From Limnanthes douglasii subsp. nivea (taxonomy: Eukaryota > Streptophyta > Magnoliopsida > Brassicales > Limnanthaceae): a stretch of 64,000 nt of DNA. Where the stretch lies: positions 120,288,771-120,352,770 of the forward strand of contig JAUPFV010000001.1 of the NCBI GenBank assembly GCA_036936605.1. Reading direction: 5' to 3'. The notes beneath the pieces were generated by a model. That model was not told the origin of the DNA. It did no database searches and saw nothing but the letters and a program-made list of their open reading frames with translations. Numbering within the stretch: position 1 is the first letter of the stretch; every line of letters begins with the position of its first letter. The position numbers were made by a program, and so were the translations under genes. Positions 22,001-32,088 of this stretch are shown in pieces.

Positions 22001-22260
22001 TTGCACACTATCAAGGCTTGATGAGGAGCAGGTTTGCTTCTAAAGTTAAAAGAAGAGATTTCCAACCAGAGGACAAAGTATTAAGGAAGGTCTTCTTACA
22101 CACTAAAGAAAAGCTCTTCGGAAAGCTGGCCCCAACTTGGGAGGGTCTGTATATGGTTGTTGAAAGAATTAAGCCTGGAACTTATTGGTTGGAAGACAAA
22201 GAAGGCAGAGTTCTAACACATCTTTGGAATATCGAGCATCTCCGGATGTACTTGGAATAG
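19033..22260 (+). CDS. pol: pol of element 1: reverse transcriptase, RNase H, second RNase H, integrase
   Basis: 1075 codons without interruption. Reverse transcriptase: KMGHIKESQYPLW, FMDAFSGYNQI (catalytic Asp at residue 162) and VYIDDMM (YIDD at 224-227), then FLGYIISEHGI. The connection and first RNase H follow (FVYLAVSSYAITVVLVRE, LEKLALALV). A second, archaeal-type RNase H starts near 505: VVRTDGGSS (Asp 510), NNESEYESAIAGL, LLSDSQLL, ENELADSLA. Integrase: zinc-binding LHDGEGSAHCG with CDPC, then the core D798 (GLDLVGPL), D858 (TTDNGPQF) and E894 (ANGQVEVANRT), exactly D-D-35-E, and a C-terminal GPY/F-like APTWEGLYMVV. All catalytic residues are present. The ATG is simply the first after the TAG TAG; the natural product would come from a gag-pol polyprotein, now blocked upstream. 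Confidence 0.95.
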   Translation: MLIPVEEVETHCLEDGKSVKIGSKMPHVLKDQMLKFLKNHQHVFAWCNADVTGVPSKVISHHLSVRRDVAPVVQKRRAFSKEKADVIVQEVDMLTKMGHIKESQYPLWTTNPVLVKKKNDKWRMCIDFTDLNRACPKDLYPVPQIDQLVDSTSGNKLLSFMDAFSGYNQIQVDPKDQEHTTFVTDKGLHCYKVMPFGLKNAGATYQRLVNKAFADQIGRNMEVYIDDMMVKSVDEQLHLSDLQETFANLVKVNLKLNPEKCVFGVQSGKFLGYIISEHGIQPDPNQLNALFQMEPPRNIKEVQRFTGRLAALNRFISRSSDRCAPFFQTLKGAKGFDWTPQCDEAFNEIKKHLSSPKTLFKPVDGETLFVYLAVSSYAITVVLVREVDGHPHPVYYINKSLIDAERRYLKLEKLALALVIDARKMRPYFQAHPIIVRTSFPLKNVLQKADISRRMTKWSVELGDFDIDFAPRTAVKAQVVADFLVEFHSERDSEQATDINDKKVWVVRTDGGSSTMGCGVGVCLTSPYGDKMYQAICFAFGASNNESEYESAIAGLKLAYICGAKRVKLLSDSQLLIHHAQGQSEAKKEQLVKYLLLLKNKALKFKDVIYEHIPRTENELADSLATIAYTESYPWIHVLESPSIQLNKDKEEEIFEIQVKQPQDWRFPLLQYLSDGVVPPDKSLARTLKHEARGFIILREVLYKKSYSKPLLRCLGDEESQVVLSELHDGEGSAHCGFKALTRRVLLSGYYWPSIMKDAKELVRRCDPCQRYNNEIHVPAIPLESIYEPIPFARWGLDLVGPLPVASGGRKTIIVAIDYFSKWKEAAPLAGTTSKAVIKFILSNICCRFGVPQKITTDNGPQFHNREMESLCASRGIQHCFSSPSHPQANGQVEVANRTILSCLKKNLEGAAGKWPSYLQEVLWAYRTTPRAATQESPFALVYGMDAVAPIEATLPSFRVYNFSEHANEVAIRGQLDLIEERRVKAHLRIAHYQGLMRSRFASKVKRRDFQPEDKVLRKVFLHTKEKLFGKLAPTWEGLYMVVERIKPGTYWLEDKEGRVLTHLWNIEHLRMYLE

Positions 22261-22752
22261 CACTTGTATAAATATTTACTTGTTTGAACATCCATGTAAA
22301 TATTCGGGGGCATACTCTTTCCTCCCTGGTGGCACGGAGAGGTTTTAATGAGGTGTCCGGGCTGTTAAATAAAACTTGATGCCTTCTTAAAAATTTTCTA
22401 AGTGTTTTTAAAGTTTTGTCCCTTGTCATACTATCCGGATTGAGATAACTAAGGGCTATTTAAACTCTAGCCGGAGAACTTAAACACTCTCACAATGCAA
22501 CAACTAAAGGCTACTTAAACTCTGGCTATCAAAATTAAAATGAACAATGAAAGAAGATGATGGTTGTACAGAACAGAGAGATTCATTGAAATAAATAACT
22601 TAAAATTGCCTTGGCCTTCGAAGGACTTTTAAATGGTCAAGATACAACACAAAAAACTTGTCCGGTCGAACACCGGACACCATTACAAAAAGAGTGCCTT
22701 GGCCTTCCAAGGACTTTAGTCTGAATAAAAAATAAACAAAGTAGATCGTAAG
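22261..22752. other. Spacer between pol and the antisense ORF of element 1
   Basis: After the pol stop there is GGGGGCATACTCTTTCCTCC at about 22304, repeated in element 2 at about 54555, so it is an ancestral element feature. Two CCTTGGCCTTC(G/C)AAGGACTTT phrases (about 22608 and 22698) form a direct repeat of about 90-bp period. There is no ORF. It probably contains the 3' ends of transcripts from both strands. Confidence 0.55.
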
Positions 22753-25700
22753 TTAAGGTTGAGCCTTTGAAGATGGCTCACCTTCATCTACCTTCTTGCC
22801 TTTAAAGTCGCCTTTCCCTTCGTCTACCTTCTTGCCTTTGGGATCGTCTTTCTCGTCATCTGGTCTCTCCCCAGTATGTTCTTCATCATCCGAGGAGCCA
22901 CTAGAGTAGCCATACCTGTCACCTTCGGCCATCGTGTGGTATGGGAGGTCTTTAGGCTCAACATAAAGCCATAAGTCCCCTAGGTTCCTCTGCGGAAATT
23001 TTTCATGAAAGAGTAGAACCATGTCAGACCTCGCCTTCTCAAGCAGTAGCTCTTCGCTCTTGATCATCTGGTTGGCATAAGCATTAATCTTGGCTTGGAT
23101 CTTGGCCTCATGCTCCTGTAGCAAAGTATTTTTCTCTTCGGCGGCCTTGGACATTGCATTCTCAAGGGCAATCTTATCAGTAGTTAAGTTGGTGATGACT
23201 TTGTCCTTTGCCTTGGTTTCTCCCCTTGAGGTAGCAAGGTCTTTCTCCAGACCAGACAACTTCTCCTGGAGGTCTTTGATGGTTTCCTCTAAAGTGGTGA
23301 ATTTGGTGGTGCTTGTCTTCTGGCTTCTCTTCAACTCCTCGTTTTCTTTTTTCAACATGACAGCATTGGAGGTGGCAGTACGAAGGTCTTCGGACAGCTT
23401 TTCCTTCTCAGACTTAAGGTCTTTGATGATGTCTGCCTGACCCCGAACTTGTCTCTCCAACGTAAGTACCGGCTACACATTACTTAACAAGGAATGGGCT
23501 ATGGTATCCTTTTCACTAGAGACAATGAAAGTCTTACCATTAAAATTGACCGTGTTGGAGCTGCTCGGAGGAATGTAAGGCCCTGCAAAGTCATCTCTGG
23601 GAAGGTTGAGGAAGTATTCACCAAGCTCACCAAGACCGGTGATGTCCACTCCATCAATGTTGAGGTCTCCTCCCTCAACCTCGTCAGTGTGAAAGTCTCC
23701 CGGAATCTCTTGGGCGTGTGTTGGGTCAGAAGGCTCAACTTGGAAAGAAGGCTCCGGATCCCGGAGAGCAAGCTCATCTCCCTTAGAAGTCTTTTTCTTC
23801 TTGGCCACCTGGTCTGCGCCTTCGCTCCCCTGCTTGCGATTCCTCTTGGAAGCCCTTGGAGGTTTTGGGAGATCTGCTTCCTGCCTCTCAGTCTCCTGCT
23901 CCACTACTTGCAAAAGAGCAGTATCGATTTGGCTCTGGGCTGGCCCCTCCGGGACTGTTGGAGCATCCTTCTCAGCATCAGCAGGGTTGGCATCACCCAC
24001 CACCCTTTTACCCTTCTTCTTCTTGCCCTTCATCTTGCTCGGGGCTTTGGCCCGGCCTGGCAGGAAGAGAGTCCCGTCTGGCTCATGGGTCCTCTTGAGC
24101 ACAATGTCTGGAGAAGGCTGGGTGGTGAGCTCCTCCCAGGTCAAGTCTCTCCGACCTGTGGTGTTCCACAGGTGAGACCTAGCCAAATTTCCACTGGTGA
24201 AAGCGTCATGGAATCGGTTCCCCCAGTTCTCAGCAACCCAGGCATTAATTTTGCCACAAGTGACCTGCCCGGCTTTCAAGTGGTCACTAAACTCCTTGGG
24301 CAGTTCTGCTAAGACAAAAGTAAGACAAATCAGTATAAACTAAGTCAAAAAAGAAAAGACAAGAGAGACAAAAATATAAAGGCAAGATGCTTACGGTCAC
24401 TCCTCCACCTGCTTCTGAGGAGGCTTGGGTTCTCTCCGGCTTTTATCTTCTTGCCATTTTCCTAGGCACCACTGACGAACAGGAACTGGGTCCTCCAATT
24501 CCTGTCTGCCTCCAGCAAATCATCCACCGCCTTGAAGTTATCCCCCATGTTAAAGTGGTAGAAGGGGATGTGGTGGTTTCTACACAGGATGGCCACTGCA
24601 GCAAACTCCTCCATGGGTAGAGGGATCCCGGACAGCCTTGATGCCATGATGCATGACATAAGGGTATACCAAGCATTGGGGCTCAGTTGGCTCGGACAGA
24701 GTTTGATCAGATGGAAATATCTGACAATCTCTGGGTCTAGTGGGAACCTGAGCCCCCAGTTGAACAGCTCCATGAACATGACCACCTCACTCAATTTACA
24801 ATCCATAGGGGTCTCCGGATGTATAGGGATTCTGATCTTTACGTTTTCTGGAATATCCCATTTTGAACGCATCCTGCCCAACTCATTAGTGTGGATGAAT
24901 GCATAATTGATTTTTTGTAAGGAGAGAAGATAGTTAACGCTGACCTTGTGAAAACAAGGCCCTACTTTTCCTTCTAGGCTCTCCGGCAGGTCCGGATGCC
25001 TCAAGTACAACTTTTCCTTGCCCTTTTCCTTCTTGGCAACTATTTCTTTGCTAGTCTGACCGGAGGGCTCAGACTCGAACGGGGCCTCTTCAACGGAGTC
25101 CTCCATCACTTCCTCCATGATCGTTGAAGGAATTTCAGCAGTTGTAGTGGGGGGAGGGTTCAAACTTGATTCAGCCTTATCTCCAGACTGATGGGCCTCA
25201 GAGCCTCTTTGATTTATGCTCTCCGGTAGAGTGTTTGGAGCAGATGTTTCTGGTAGAAGGTTTGGATTAGACCCCTCCGGTCCGGACAGCCTGTCCTTAG
25301 GAGCTCTAATTGGTACCTCTGATCCGGTGCTGCTATCTTTTTCCCCCGATCTTGAGGGGGTGTTTCTGGTTCCTTGGCCTTTAACCAGCCGGCCTTTCCT
25401 CTTATCAACCAGCTTCTCAGGAGAGTGCTCCGTATCCGATCCCATTGCGATGAAAGGAGAAGGTTTTCTAAGGCTAGTGGCTGTGACTCCTGGCTCGACA
25501 GTAGGCACCGATTCCTGAACTGAGGAACCAGAGATTATGGGGGAGAGAGTGGTTTGAAATAGTTTTCTAGGCTTGGTACCTTTGGAAGAGGACGAGCCAC
25601 GATCTGACTCAGATGCAGAAGTGATAGGTCTGTCAACATGTGAGGCAGGTAACCCTGCAGCAATCTGTCTCTCTCTTTCGACTTTTTGAGCCTTCTCTAA

Positions 25701-25754
25701 CTCAGAAAGGTTGAGCCACCCGCCTTTAACAAGAGCGTTCCTCGCGGTAAACAT
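22753..25754 (-). pseudogene. Antisense extra ORF of element 1 (Transposase_28-like / plant mobile-type domain and coiled coil), spliced, two stops
   Basis: The start is ATG at 25754 (MFTARNALVKGGWLNLSELE). Exon 1 runs to 24395: a long S/P/E-rich linker, then the conserved domain (SLEGKVGPCFHKVSVNYLLS, FNWGLRFPLDPEIVRYFHLI, LSPNAWYTLMSCIMASR, HHIPFYHFN). An 86-bp intron follows (24394-24309, GTAAGC..TTAG). Exon 2 starts at 24308 (ELPKEFSDHLKAGQVTCGKI), has basic stretches (SKMKGKKKKGKR, RASKRNRKQG), then from about 23465 a coiled coil and an acidic/lysine tail ending at 22753. In-frame TAG at 24462-24464 (Trp expected) and 23473-23475 (Gln plausible) break it. Extra antisense ORFs of this kind are known between integrase and the 3' LTR in Tat-lineage elements; function unknown. 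Splice sites lie on the minus strand. Confidence 0.85.
24309..24394 (-). other. Intron of the antisense ORF, element 1
   Basis: Minus-strand GTAAGC donor and TTTTGTCTTAG acceptor with a T-rich body. Removing it joins the two reading frames in phase (codon split C|CA). Element 3 has an intron (60205-60280) at the corresponding place. Confidence 0.75.
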
Positions 25755-26192
25755 AAACTATTGAACTAAGTTTTTTGCTTTAGAGAGAGAAAGCTTTGAG
25801 AGTTTTTTTACAGAAGTAAGTTTGAAGGAGATGGTAAAACAATAGAAATGAACTTGTATTTATAGTAAATCTGAAAAAGTAGTTGATTCCTAGGAGAATT
25901 CGAAAAGTTTGGCAATGATTAAAAGACGGCGCTGATGTCACCACCTGTAATCAAAGAGGTTGCTTTTCGAAGAAGGTGTGTTCGAAATTCAAGGTGAAAA
26001 AACGGCTGGAGCAACCAATTAGAGAGCGACACGTGTCCCACGAACTCTGGCAAAAACCGTTTTGAATTCGTGAAGCTTTATCTGTCTGGGTAAACCCATA
26101 GACCTGTCCGGATTAAAAACTACTTCTGACGTCGGACTGTTTTTCAGGTCTTTGACAAGGATACTTGCACAAACACCTAAAAAAGGGGCTCC
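25755..26192. other. Region between the antisense ORF start and the 3' LTR of element 1, with polypurine tract
   Basis: It holds the presumed promoter of the antisense gene; a minus-strand TATAAATA is present at about 25857-25864. The purine run AAAAAAGGGG (26179-26188) ends four bases before the 3' LTR and is the expected plus-strand primer. A palindrome GACACGTGTC lies at about 26029, shared with element 2 (about 58020). Confidence 0.7.
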
Positions 26193-26619
26193 TGATGAGT
26201 CCGAATTCTGCACGCTCCCCGGATAAGGACAGATTGGTCCAAGGCCTCCGGACCGGACAGATCATACGAACCGGACAGATCGTTTTGAACACTATGACCA
26301 TAGGACTGTTCGAACTATGACAAAAGTACTAAAAAACCTAAACACTTCTTGACTAAGCTACTTGCTCTCCTACTTAGAGCTCATGGGTTTTTGAACATGA
26401 CTCGGGTCCATTAAACATGACCCGAAAGCCCATAAGGGCCCAAACATCAGGGTATAAATACCCAAGCACCTACATTAACTATGAAAAATGAGAATTAACT
26501 GCTGCCAAGCTGCTTAATTATCTCTCTACACTCTACTCTAAACACTTAACACCCACACACCACCATAAAACACCAACTGAAATTACCAGCCTACCCTCAG
26601 GCAATTATTATCCACACCA
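26193..26619 (+). repeat. 3' LTR of element 1
   Basis: Starts TGATGAGTCCGAATTC and ends TCCACACCA, followed by ACCAT. TATAAATA at 26453-26460. About 10 substitutions from the 5' LTR by hand alignment. Confidence 0.95.
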
Positions 26620-26624
26620 ACCAT

Positions 26625-29600
26625 ATCTTCCCCAGGGCTTCATGTTTAGAATCTTGGCATGATCCAGACTAGTTAAAATGTAGATAATATGCCTAATTAT
26701 AAAGTAACATTTGTATTCTCATTACCGAGCTTCTTTTTGTTTCGTCCTGACCAAATAGACCATACTATTATAACAGAAAGGATTGTTAATATGTCACAGC
26801 TCCTTTGAGCAGCCCAATACCACTTCATGGTGATGTGCGAAATCGTCATGTAGGGCTGGACCTGAACTTTGAAGATAACGCTGAAGTGAAGCCAAACAGC
26901 CCAAGCTTGAGGACACTGCACCATTGCATGGTTAGTAGTTTCAATGTCATTACAGTGAACACATTTAGAGGCCAGATGGAGGTTTCTTGATTGCATAACA
27001 TCATCAGTAGGAACCCAATTGTGAAGTGCCCTCCATAACAAAAATGAGCATTTTTTAGGGGTAACAGCATTCCATGTCTTAGCATAAATTCTAGTAGCAT
27101 TGCCCTTGCTTTAATGTGATTCAAAGCATCTCTAGTGTTAAACTTCCCATCCTTTGAAAGAGACCAAAGGATAACATCCTTATTATTAGAAAGAGTAACC
27201 TCCCTAATCCTGTTAATCTCAGTAGCAGTCACTCTAGTGCTGATTCTTTCTAAATCCCAAGAACCATCCAACCAAAAATCCCTAACAGAATCATTAGTAA
27301 AGTCCCAAAGCAATCTTCTATCATTATCATTAATAACTTTGATGAAGGGACTATCTGAGCACCATCTATCATACCAAAAGCTCATGTTCCCCTGACCAGG
27401 AAGCCAAAATATATAATCTTCAGCTTTCGCTCTTGCAGTAATAATACAATTCCAAGACTTAGACTTCTTGTTAGGAGATATAGCTAAAACAGGATGAATA
27501 CTATCTCTACAGTATGTGGATAACATGTATTTAGCCTAAAAATATTGTTGCATCCTGAATTTATACCATAGCTTCATTGAATACACATTCTGCACATCTT
27601 TAAGTCTCTTAAGATTAAGGCCCCCTTCATTGAAAGGCTTGCAAAGTCTCTCCCATCTAGCCCAACTAATTGCTCTTTTATCATCCTTGCTTCCCCACAG
27701 GAACTTATTAAAAAGGATCTCCAGCCTATTGATGATGCCAACAGGCAAGGTTGAATGCTGCAGATAATAGTTTGGAAAAGCAACAAGAACAGCATGGATC
27801 AACAGCAAACGACCAGCAAACGAAAGGTGCAACTTGTCCCAATCCATTATTCTATTTCTGACTTTGTAAATTAACTCTTCAAAATGAGCCATTCTAGAAT
27901 TAATAGCTATAGTAGAGCCAAGATAACTGAAAGGCAAATGTGTATGCTTGATATTCCATATGTCTTCAATGATAACAATCTGATGATGAACCATCTTGTT
28001 GGGCACAATTAGCTAGGACTTAGCAGTATTAATTTCTTGACCAGAAGCACTTTGATAGTGATCTAAAACAGATTTCATAGCACACATTATATCAACACTT
28101 CCATTAGCAAAAACCATGAAGTCATCTGCAAAAGTTAGGCAAGCAACATTCTGATTACTTCTAGTCTTGTATCTGAACAAATTGTTACCATTAAAGGTTA
28201 GCTTTATAGTCCTTATCAAATACTCTTCGGCCAGAATAAAAAGACTCGGGAAAAGGGGGTCCCCTTGTCTTAGGCCTTGGGAGTTAGCAAAATATCCTGT
28301 CAGCTCACCATTAATCAATATGGAAGAAAAGACCTTACTAATACAATTACCAATAAGAGCAGAAACATTAGTATTAAAACCAAATAATTTTAGAATGTTG
28401 AAGAGAAACTCATGATTCAGCTTATCAAAAGCTTTAGTCATGTCAGTTTTGATGATGATATTGCCTATCTTCCTGTTGCTATTGAGATCAAAACATAACT
28501 CCTGAGCCAGAAGGATAGAATCCTGAATACATCTCCCCTTAACAAACCCACCTTGCTCCTCATAAATTAGCTTAGGCAGAATGTTAGCAATCCTGTTGTT
28601 GATTAATTTTCCCACAATCCTTGAGAACATTGTAGTTAAACTAATAGGGTGAAAGTCTCTCCACATATTAGGATTATCCAGCTTAGGTATTAAGCAAATC
28701 AATGTAGCATTCACACCCTTAGGCAGATCAAACCCTTTGAAGAAACCCTGAACAACATTACACAAATAATTACCAACAACAGTCCAACACTTCTTATAAA
28801 ATTCACCATTGAATCCATCAGGGCCAGCAGCTGATTCCGAATTTAAGGACTTAATAACCTCATAGATCTCATCAGTTTCAGGAACACAAGAAATACTACT
28901 GTTGTCTTCGTCAGTAACCAAAGAAGGGATCACTCCCATTAAGACAGAATCAGACTCAACATTACTAGAAGGAGCAAGCAATGTTTTAAAATATTCAATA
29001 GCAAAATTGCCAATGTCTTCCTTAGAAGAGAGCCAATGATCATCAACCTTAATTCTATCAAATCTATTCCTCTTGAGTCTCTTCTTCACAAAGCTATGAT
29101 AGGCCTTTGTATTCCTATCAGAATCCTTCAACCAAGAAGCATGAGCCTTCTGCCTCAAGAACATCTCTTCCCTATCAAGAAGTAACAAATGATTCTGCCT
29201 AGCGTCCTCCAAAGCAGATCTATTATCATCATTAGACTCATTTTGAAGCATTATTTCCTTGATATTAATAATCTCTTCAGAGTGCTTAATAGCATAAAAA
29301 ATATTCCCAAAAGTACTCATATTCCAAACCTTCAAAACAGCTTTTAATCTTTGTTGCTTAATCCAGAAAGCCATAATAGGATTCCTCACATAATCATTGA
29401 TACTAACAGACCAACTCTCTTTAACAGTCTTCAAAAAATCAAGGCCCACATATTCAAAAACTTAAACGAAGCTAAAGTTCTTTCAATACTTGAGGAAACC
29501 TTAATAACCATGAGACAATGATCTGAACAACTCCTTGCAAGGTGAGAAACAGCAGTACAATCAAAGAAGTCCAACCAAGAAGAGCTATATAAAACACGAT

Positions 29601-30165
29601 CCAGTCTCCTCCATTTATGCCCATTAGACCAAGTATAAGGACAACCAGTATACCCAGCATCAATAAAACCACAGTCCATAATAAGACCATTAAAGTCATC
29701 CATTCCTCTTTGATTAATAATAGAGCAAGACAGCTGCTCCTGAATGTTAGAAATTATATTAAAGTCCCCAAACATAATCCATTCATGAGAACCAACATCA
29801 AGACTCCTAATCGAATCCCAAAGCAAAACTCTCTGATCTCTTCTACACTTTTCATACACAACAGACACATAAAACTCTTTGCTCATAGAAGAATGACACA
29901 CCTTAAAATGAAGCAACTGCTCACTGTCAAAAACCACATCAACCTTGTAATCTTGATGGCAAAACACCCAAATCTTATTATTCACATTACAACTATACCC
30001 ACTCAACTTCAACTTCCTGGCCACCAAACTCATTTTATCAGCCTTCACAATCTCTTGAACTGCAACAAAACTAGCCTTTTCAGAATTAACCAAAGACTTT
30101 AACCTTTGAATCGTTTCCTTATTAGCAAGCCCTCTTGCATTCCAGTTTATCATAGTAACAGTCAT
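26625..30165 (-). pseudogene. LINE A ORF2: endonuclease, reverse transcriptase, zf-RVT (RNase H continues at 15573-16136)
   Basis: The start is ATG 30165 (MTVTMINWNARGLANKETI). APE endonuclease: EWIMFGDFNII, WRRLDRVLYSSSW, SCSDHCLMVI. A frameshift near 29440, at a T6 run in the codons after FKFLNMW, separates it from the rest. Reverse transcriptase: SAAGPDGFNGEFYK, EEQGGFVKGRCIQDSILL, IIKTDMTKAFDKLN, GLRQGDPLFPSLFI and catalytic CLTFADDFMVF near 28120. TAG at 28013 and TAA at 27536 interrupt the thumb region. A second frameshift lies near 27070. zf-RVT follows (WRALHNWVPT, CVHCNDIETTNHAMVQC). Catalytic residues are all kept, and only two stops and two frameshifts are seen in about 3.5 kb. The element copies RNA into DNA at the nicked target. 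Confidence 0.92.
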
Positions 30166-31577
30166 TAATCAAGAGGAGGTTTATGGGCTCTTTTGAGCTT
30201 CATAATTTTAGAAGAAACAGGACCCTTTGAACTCCTTATCTTTGACACCTTCTTAGACTTCTGAGGCTCCTGCCTTTTTATCTTACCTTTCTCAAACTTA
30301 TCCTTCACAGGAGAACAAGCTAGACTACCATCATGTTTTGGAGAATCATGAATATCATCACTCAGAATTTCAAACATATTTCTTCTTTCTAACGTTTTCA
30401 ATGCATCTATCATTTCATCTTCATTAACAGGATCAGAAGAACCACTATTCTCAACAGTTTTAACCATTCGAAGAGAGCAACTATCAGACTCCAAATCATC
30501 ATGTAAAGAACTATCGATAATCTTGTCAACCACAATTGACTTTAACAGACGACCAGTGACATTTTCCTTAACAACAGCAGAAAGAACCACCTGATCACAT
30601 ATCCCATTTGAATCTTGATGATTAACATACTCACCATTCTCATGAGAGAAAGAGACTTGATCAGGCGCACCTGAACCATCAAGACCAGTCTCATTATCTT
30701 GAACATTTAATAAAATCTTTTCACCAGACAATAGCTTCTTACAATTGTCATTTGAATGACCAATATGAGCACAATGACTACAATATATAGGAATGCTGTC
30801 ATACAGAAGATCAATCCATTAACTGTCAGTCTCACCAATTTTTAACTGAATCTTGTGAACTAGAGGCTTAGATATATCAACTTCAACCCAAAACCTACAT
30901 GAATTTTGCCTAGCCCTGTTAACAGAAGGCACCCAGACCTTCAACGGAGTTCCCAAGACCTTCGCTATTTCATTAATCGTAGAATTATTGAACAAGAATT
31001 CAGGCAAACCTGGAAGAGAAACCCAGATCGGCGTATACAGACATTCAAGGTTAGGATCAAAACCAGGAGTCCATTTTAACAACCGTATTGTCTTACTACC
31101 CAAAACCCATACATTTCTTGACCAAAGCTTCATGAAATCTTCAATCTCATTGAATTCAACAAAGATGTGTCTATAATCCCAGACAGAAACACTATACCTA
31201 CCAGCAAACTTAAATTTCGATAAGAAGTTCCTGAAACTCTCCATAGATGGTTTACCAGTCGCGAATTTTGCTATTAATGTATGTTCCTTATCTCCAATAT
31301 CAAACGTAATTACTGGAAATTCATTCTGCAGAGAAACAGAGACATTTGAATGTTCAAAGTCTGGTTTCTTGATTCTTAGAGTATCAGCATACGAACCCTT
31401 CTTAGAATCATTATCTTTCTCCTTACTTCTTTCCTCAAAAACCGGATTCGAGATTACGTTACATTCATTCCCCGGAAACTTCGATTCCACCATACTCTGC
31501 TTTTCAACTTGAGACTGAATCGACTTCCTAAACAAAGGAAAATCCTCAGACGATGCAATATTAGGATTATCAGCCAT
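30165..31577 (-). pseudogene. LINE A ORF1: DUF4283 and CCHC protein, one internal stop
   Basis: The likely start is ATG 31577 (MADNPNIASSEDFPLFRKS); an upstream in-frame ATG at 31616 is less likely. The DUF4283 domain spans about residues 90-230 (EHTLIAKFATGKPSMESF, SVWDYRHIFVEFNE, LKWTPGFDPNLE, PIWVSLPGLPEFLF, ILGTPL-like VLGTPLKVW). A single TAA at 30819-30817 follows GETDS. The same frame then gives WIDLLYDSIPIY and the zinc knuckle CSHCAHIGHSNDNC (C-x2-C-x4-H-x4-C), then an acidic/serine region and a basic tail (KSKKVSKIRSSKG). ORF1 ends beside the ORF2 start at 30165. Plant L1 ORF1 proteins of this type bind the LINE RNA. Confidence 0.9.
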
Positions 31578-31676
31578 AATCATAAACAACAAACAAACTT
31601 GATCAGAGAAGAACAAAAAGATTCAAGGAAAGAATTAAAATTATCAAAGAAACTGGCTTTGTTCTTGGTTAAGAGC

Positions 31677-31808
31677 AGAGCTTCTCCAAGAACTCATAAT
31701 TTTCTCATAATTTTCTCAACATCAATTAAAACCTCCAAAAGTAGAGCTTCTCCAAGAACTCATAATTTTCTCATAATTTTCTCAACATCAATTAAAATCT
31801 GCTTAAAA
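31677..31808. repeat. Tandem duplication, two units of 66 bp, at the 5' end of LINE A
   Basis: AGAGCTTCTCCAAGAACTCA begins at 31677 and again at 31743, and each unit continues through a doubled TCATAATTTTC phrase. It sits in the 5' leader of LINE A (minus strand), just inside the target duplication. Tandem monomers at a LINE 5' end can act as promoter units; with two copies this is only a possibility. Confidence 0.75.
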
Positions 31809-31817
31809 ATTAGTTTC

Positions 31818-31828
31818 TTACGCTTTGC
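31818..31828. repeat. Right target-site duplication of LINE A
   Basis: TTACGCTTTGC, as at 15429-15439. The bases that follow (CAAG) differ at one position from the left copy (AATT), so the shared block is 11 bases. Confidence 0.75.
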
Positions 31829-32081
31829 CAAGTACCCCCGTAATGAAAAATACAAAATCTGCGTTATAGAATTCGAAAAAATAAAAATATTATAAATACG
31901 TATCTAATGTTTTAAAAGAACTTCTGGACTGAAGTTTCATTGAAGAGAGTATACTTTTACATTTTTCGAGATCATAAATTATGAAAAGTCAAGAAGTTTC
32001 TGGATCTTGGAAGAATCTTGTTCAAACGTACGTGGCAGTGTGGCAACCTTTTTAAACATTTCAATTTTCAATTGAGGCGCC

Positions 32082-32088
32082 TATAAAG
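32082..32088 (+). promoter_or_regulatory. Probable TATA box of the MLF-like gene
   Basis: TATAAAG in the context GGCGCCTATAAAGACC, about 460 bases upstream of the ATG. The transcript would start near 32110-32120. The leader up to 32548 is long, and a leader intron is plausible (donor-like CAG|GTAAAA near 32154), but its acceptor was not fixed. Confidence 0.55.

Larger units (their letters stand above)
16142..26619 (+). mobile_element. Element 1: complete Ty3/gypsy retrotransposon, Tat lineage, 10,478 bp
   Basis: It has two LTRs (422 and 427 bp), a 5-bp target duplication ACCAT, a primer-binding region after the 5' LTR, gag, protease, RT, RNase H, a second archaeal-type RNase H, integrase, then a long ORF on the opposite strand before a polypurine tract and the 3' LTR. 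The second RNase H and the extra ORF between integrase and the 3' LTR are marks of the Tat lineage (Ogre, Retand and relatives). My hand alignment of the LTRs shows about 10 substitutions and 2 indels (about 97.5 percent identity), so insertion is fairly recent. gag and the antisense ORF carry lesions; the 1075-codon RT-to-integrase ORF is open. Confidence 0.95.
15441..31817 (-). mobile_element. LINE A: L1-type retrotransposon with RNase H, split by Tat element 1
   Basis: On the minus strand the order is: 5' end near 31817, ORF1 (31577-30165), ORF2 endonuclease, RT and zf-RVT (30165-26625), then after the inserted LTR element the RNase H domain (16136-15573) and a T-run representing the poly-A tail. 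The pieces join in frame across the insertion: GRYG before the target copy on the right continues into KEAASIGC on the left, with one copy of the LTR element's ACCAT duplication removed. TTACGCTTTGC flanks the whole unit. Without the insert the LINE is about 5.9 kb. Only a few lesions interrupt it, so it is much younger than LINE C and LINE D of the same family. Confidence 0.92.

Noticed and set aside
23494..25518. Several plus-strand open frames up to 272 codons
   Set aside because: They lie opposite the antisense ORF of element 1, have no domain, and the GC-rich codons of the minus-strand gene keep them open.
29617..30102. 161-codon plus-strand frame
   Set aside because: Reverse side of the LINE A endonuclease; its composition only mirrors that gene.
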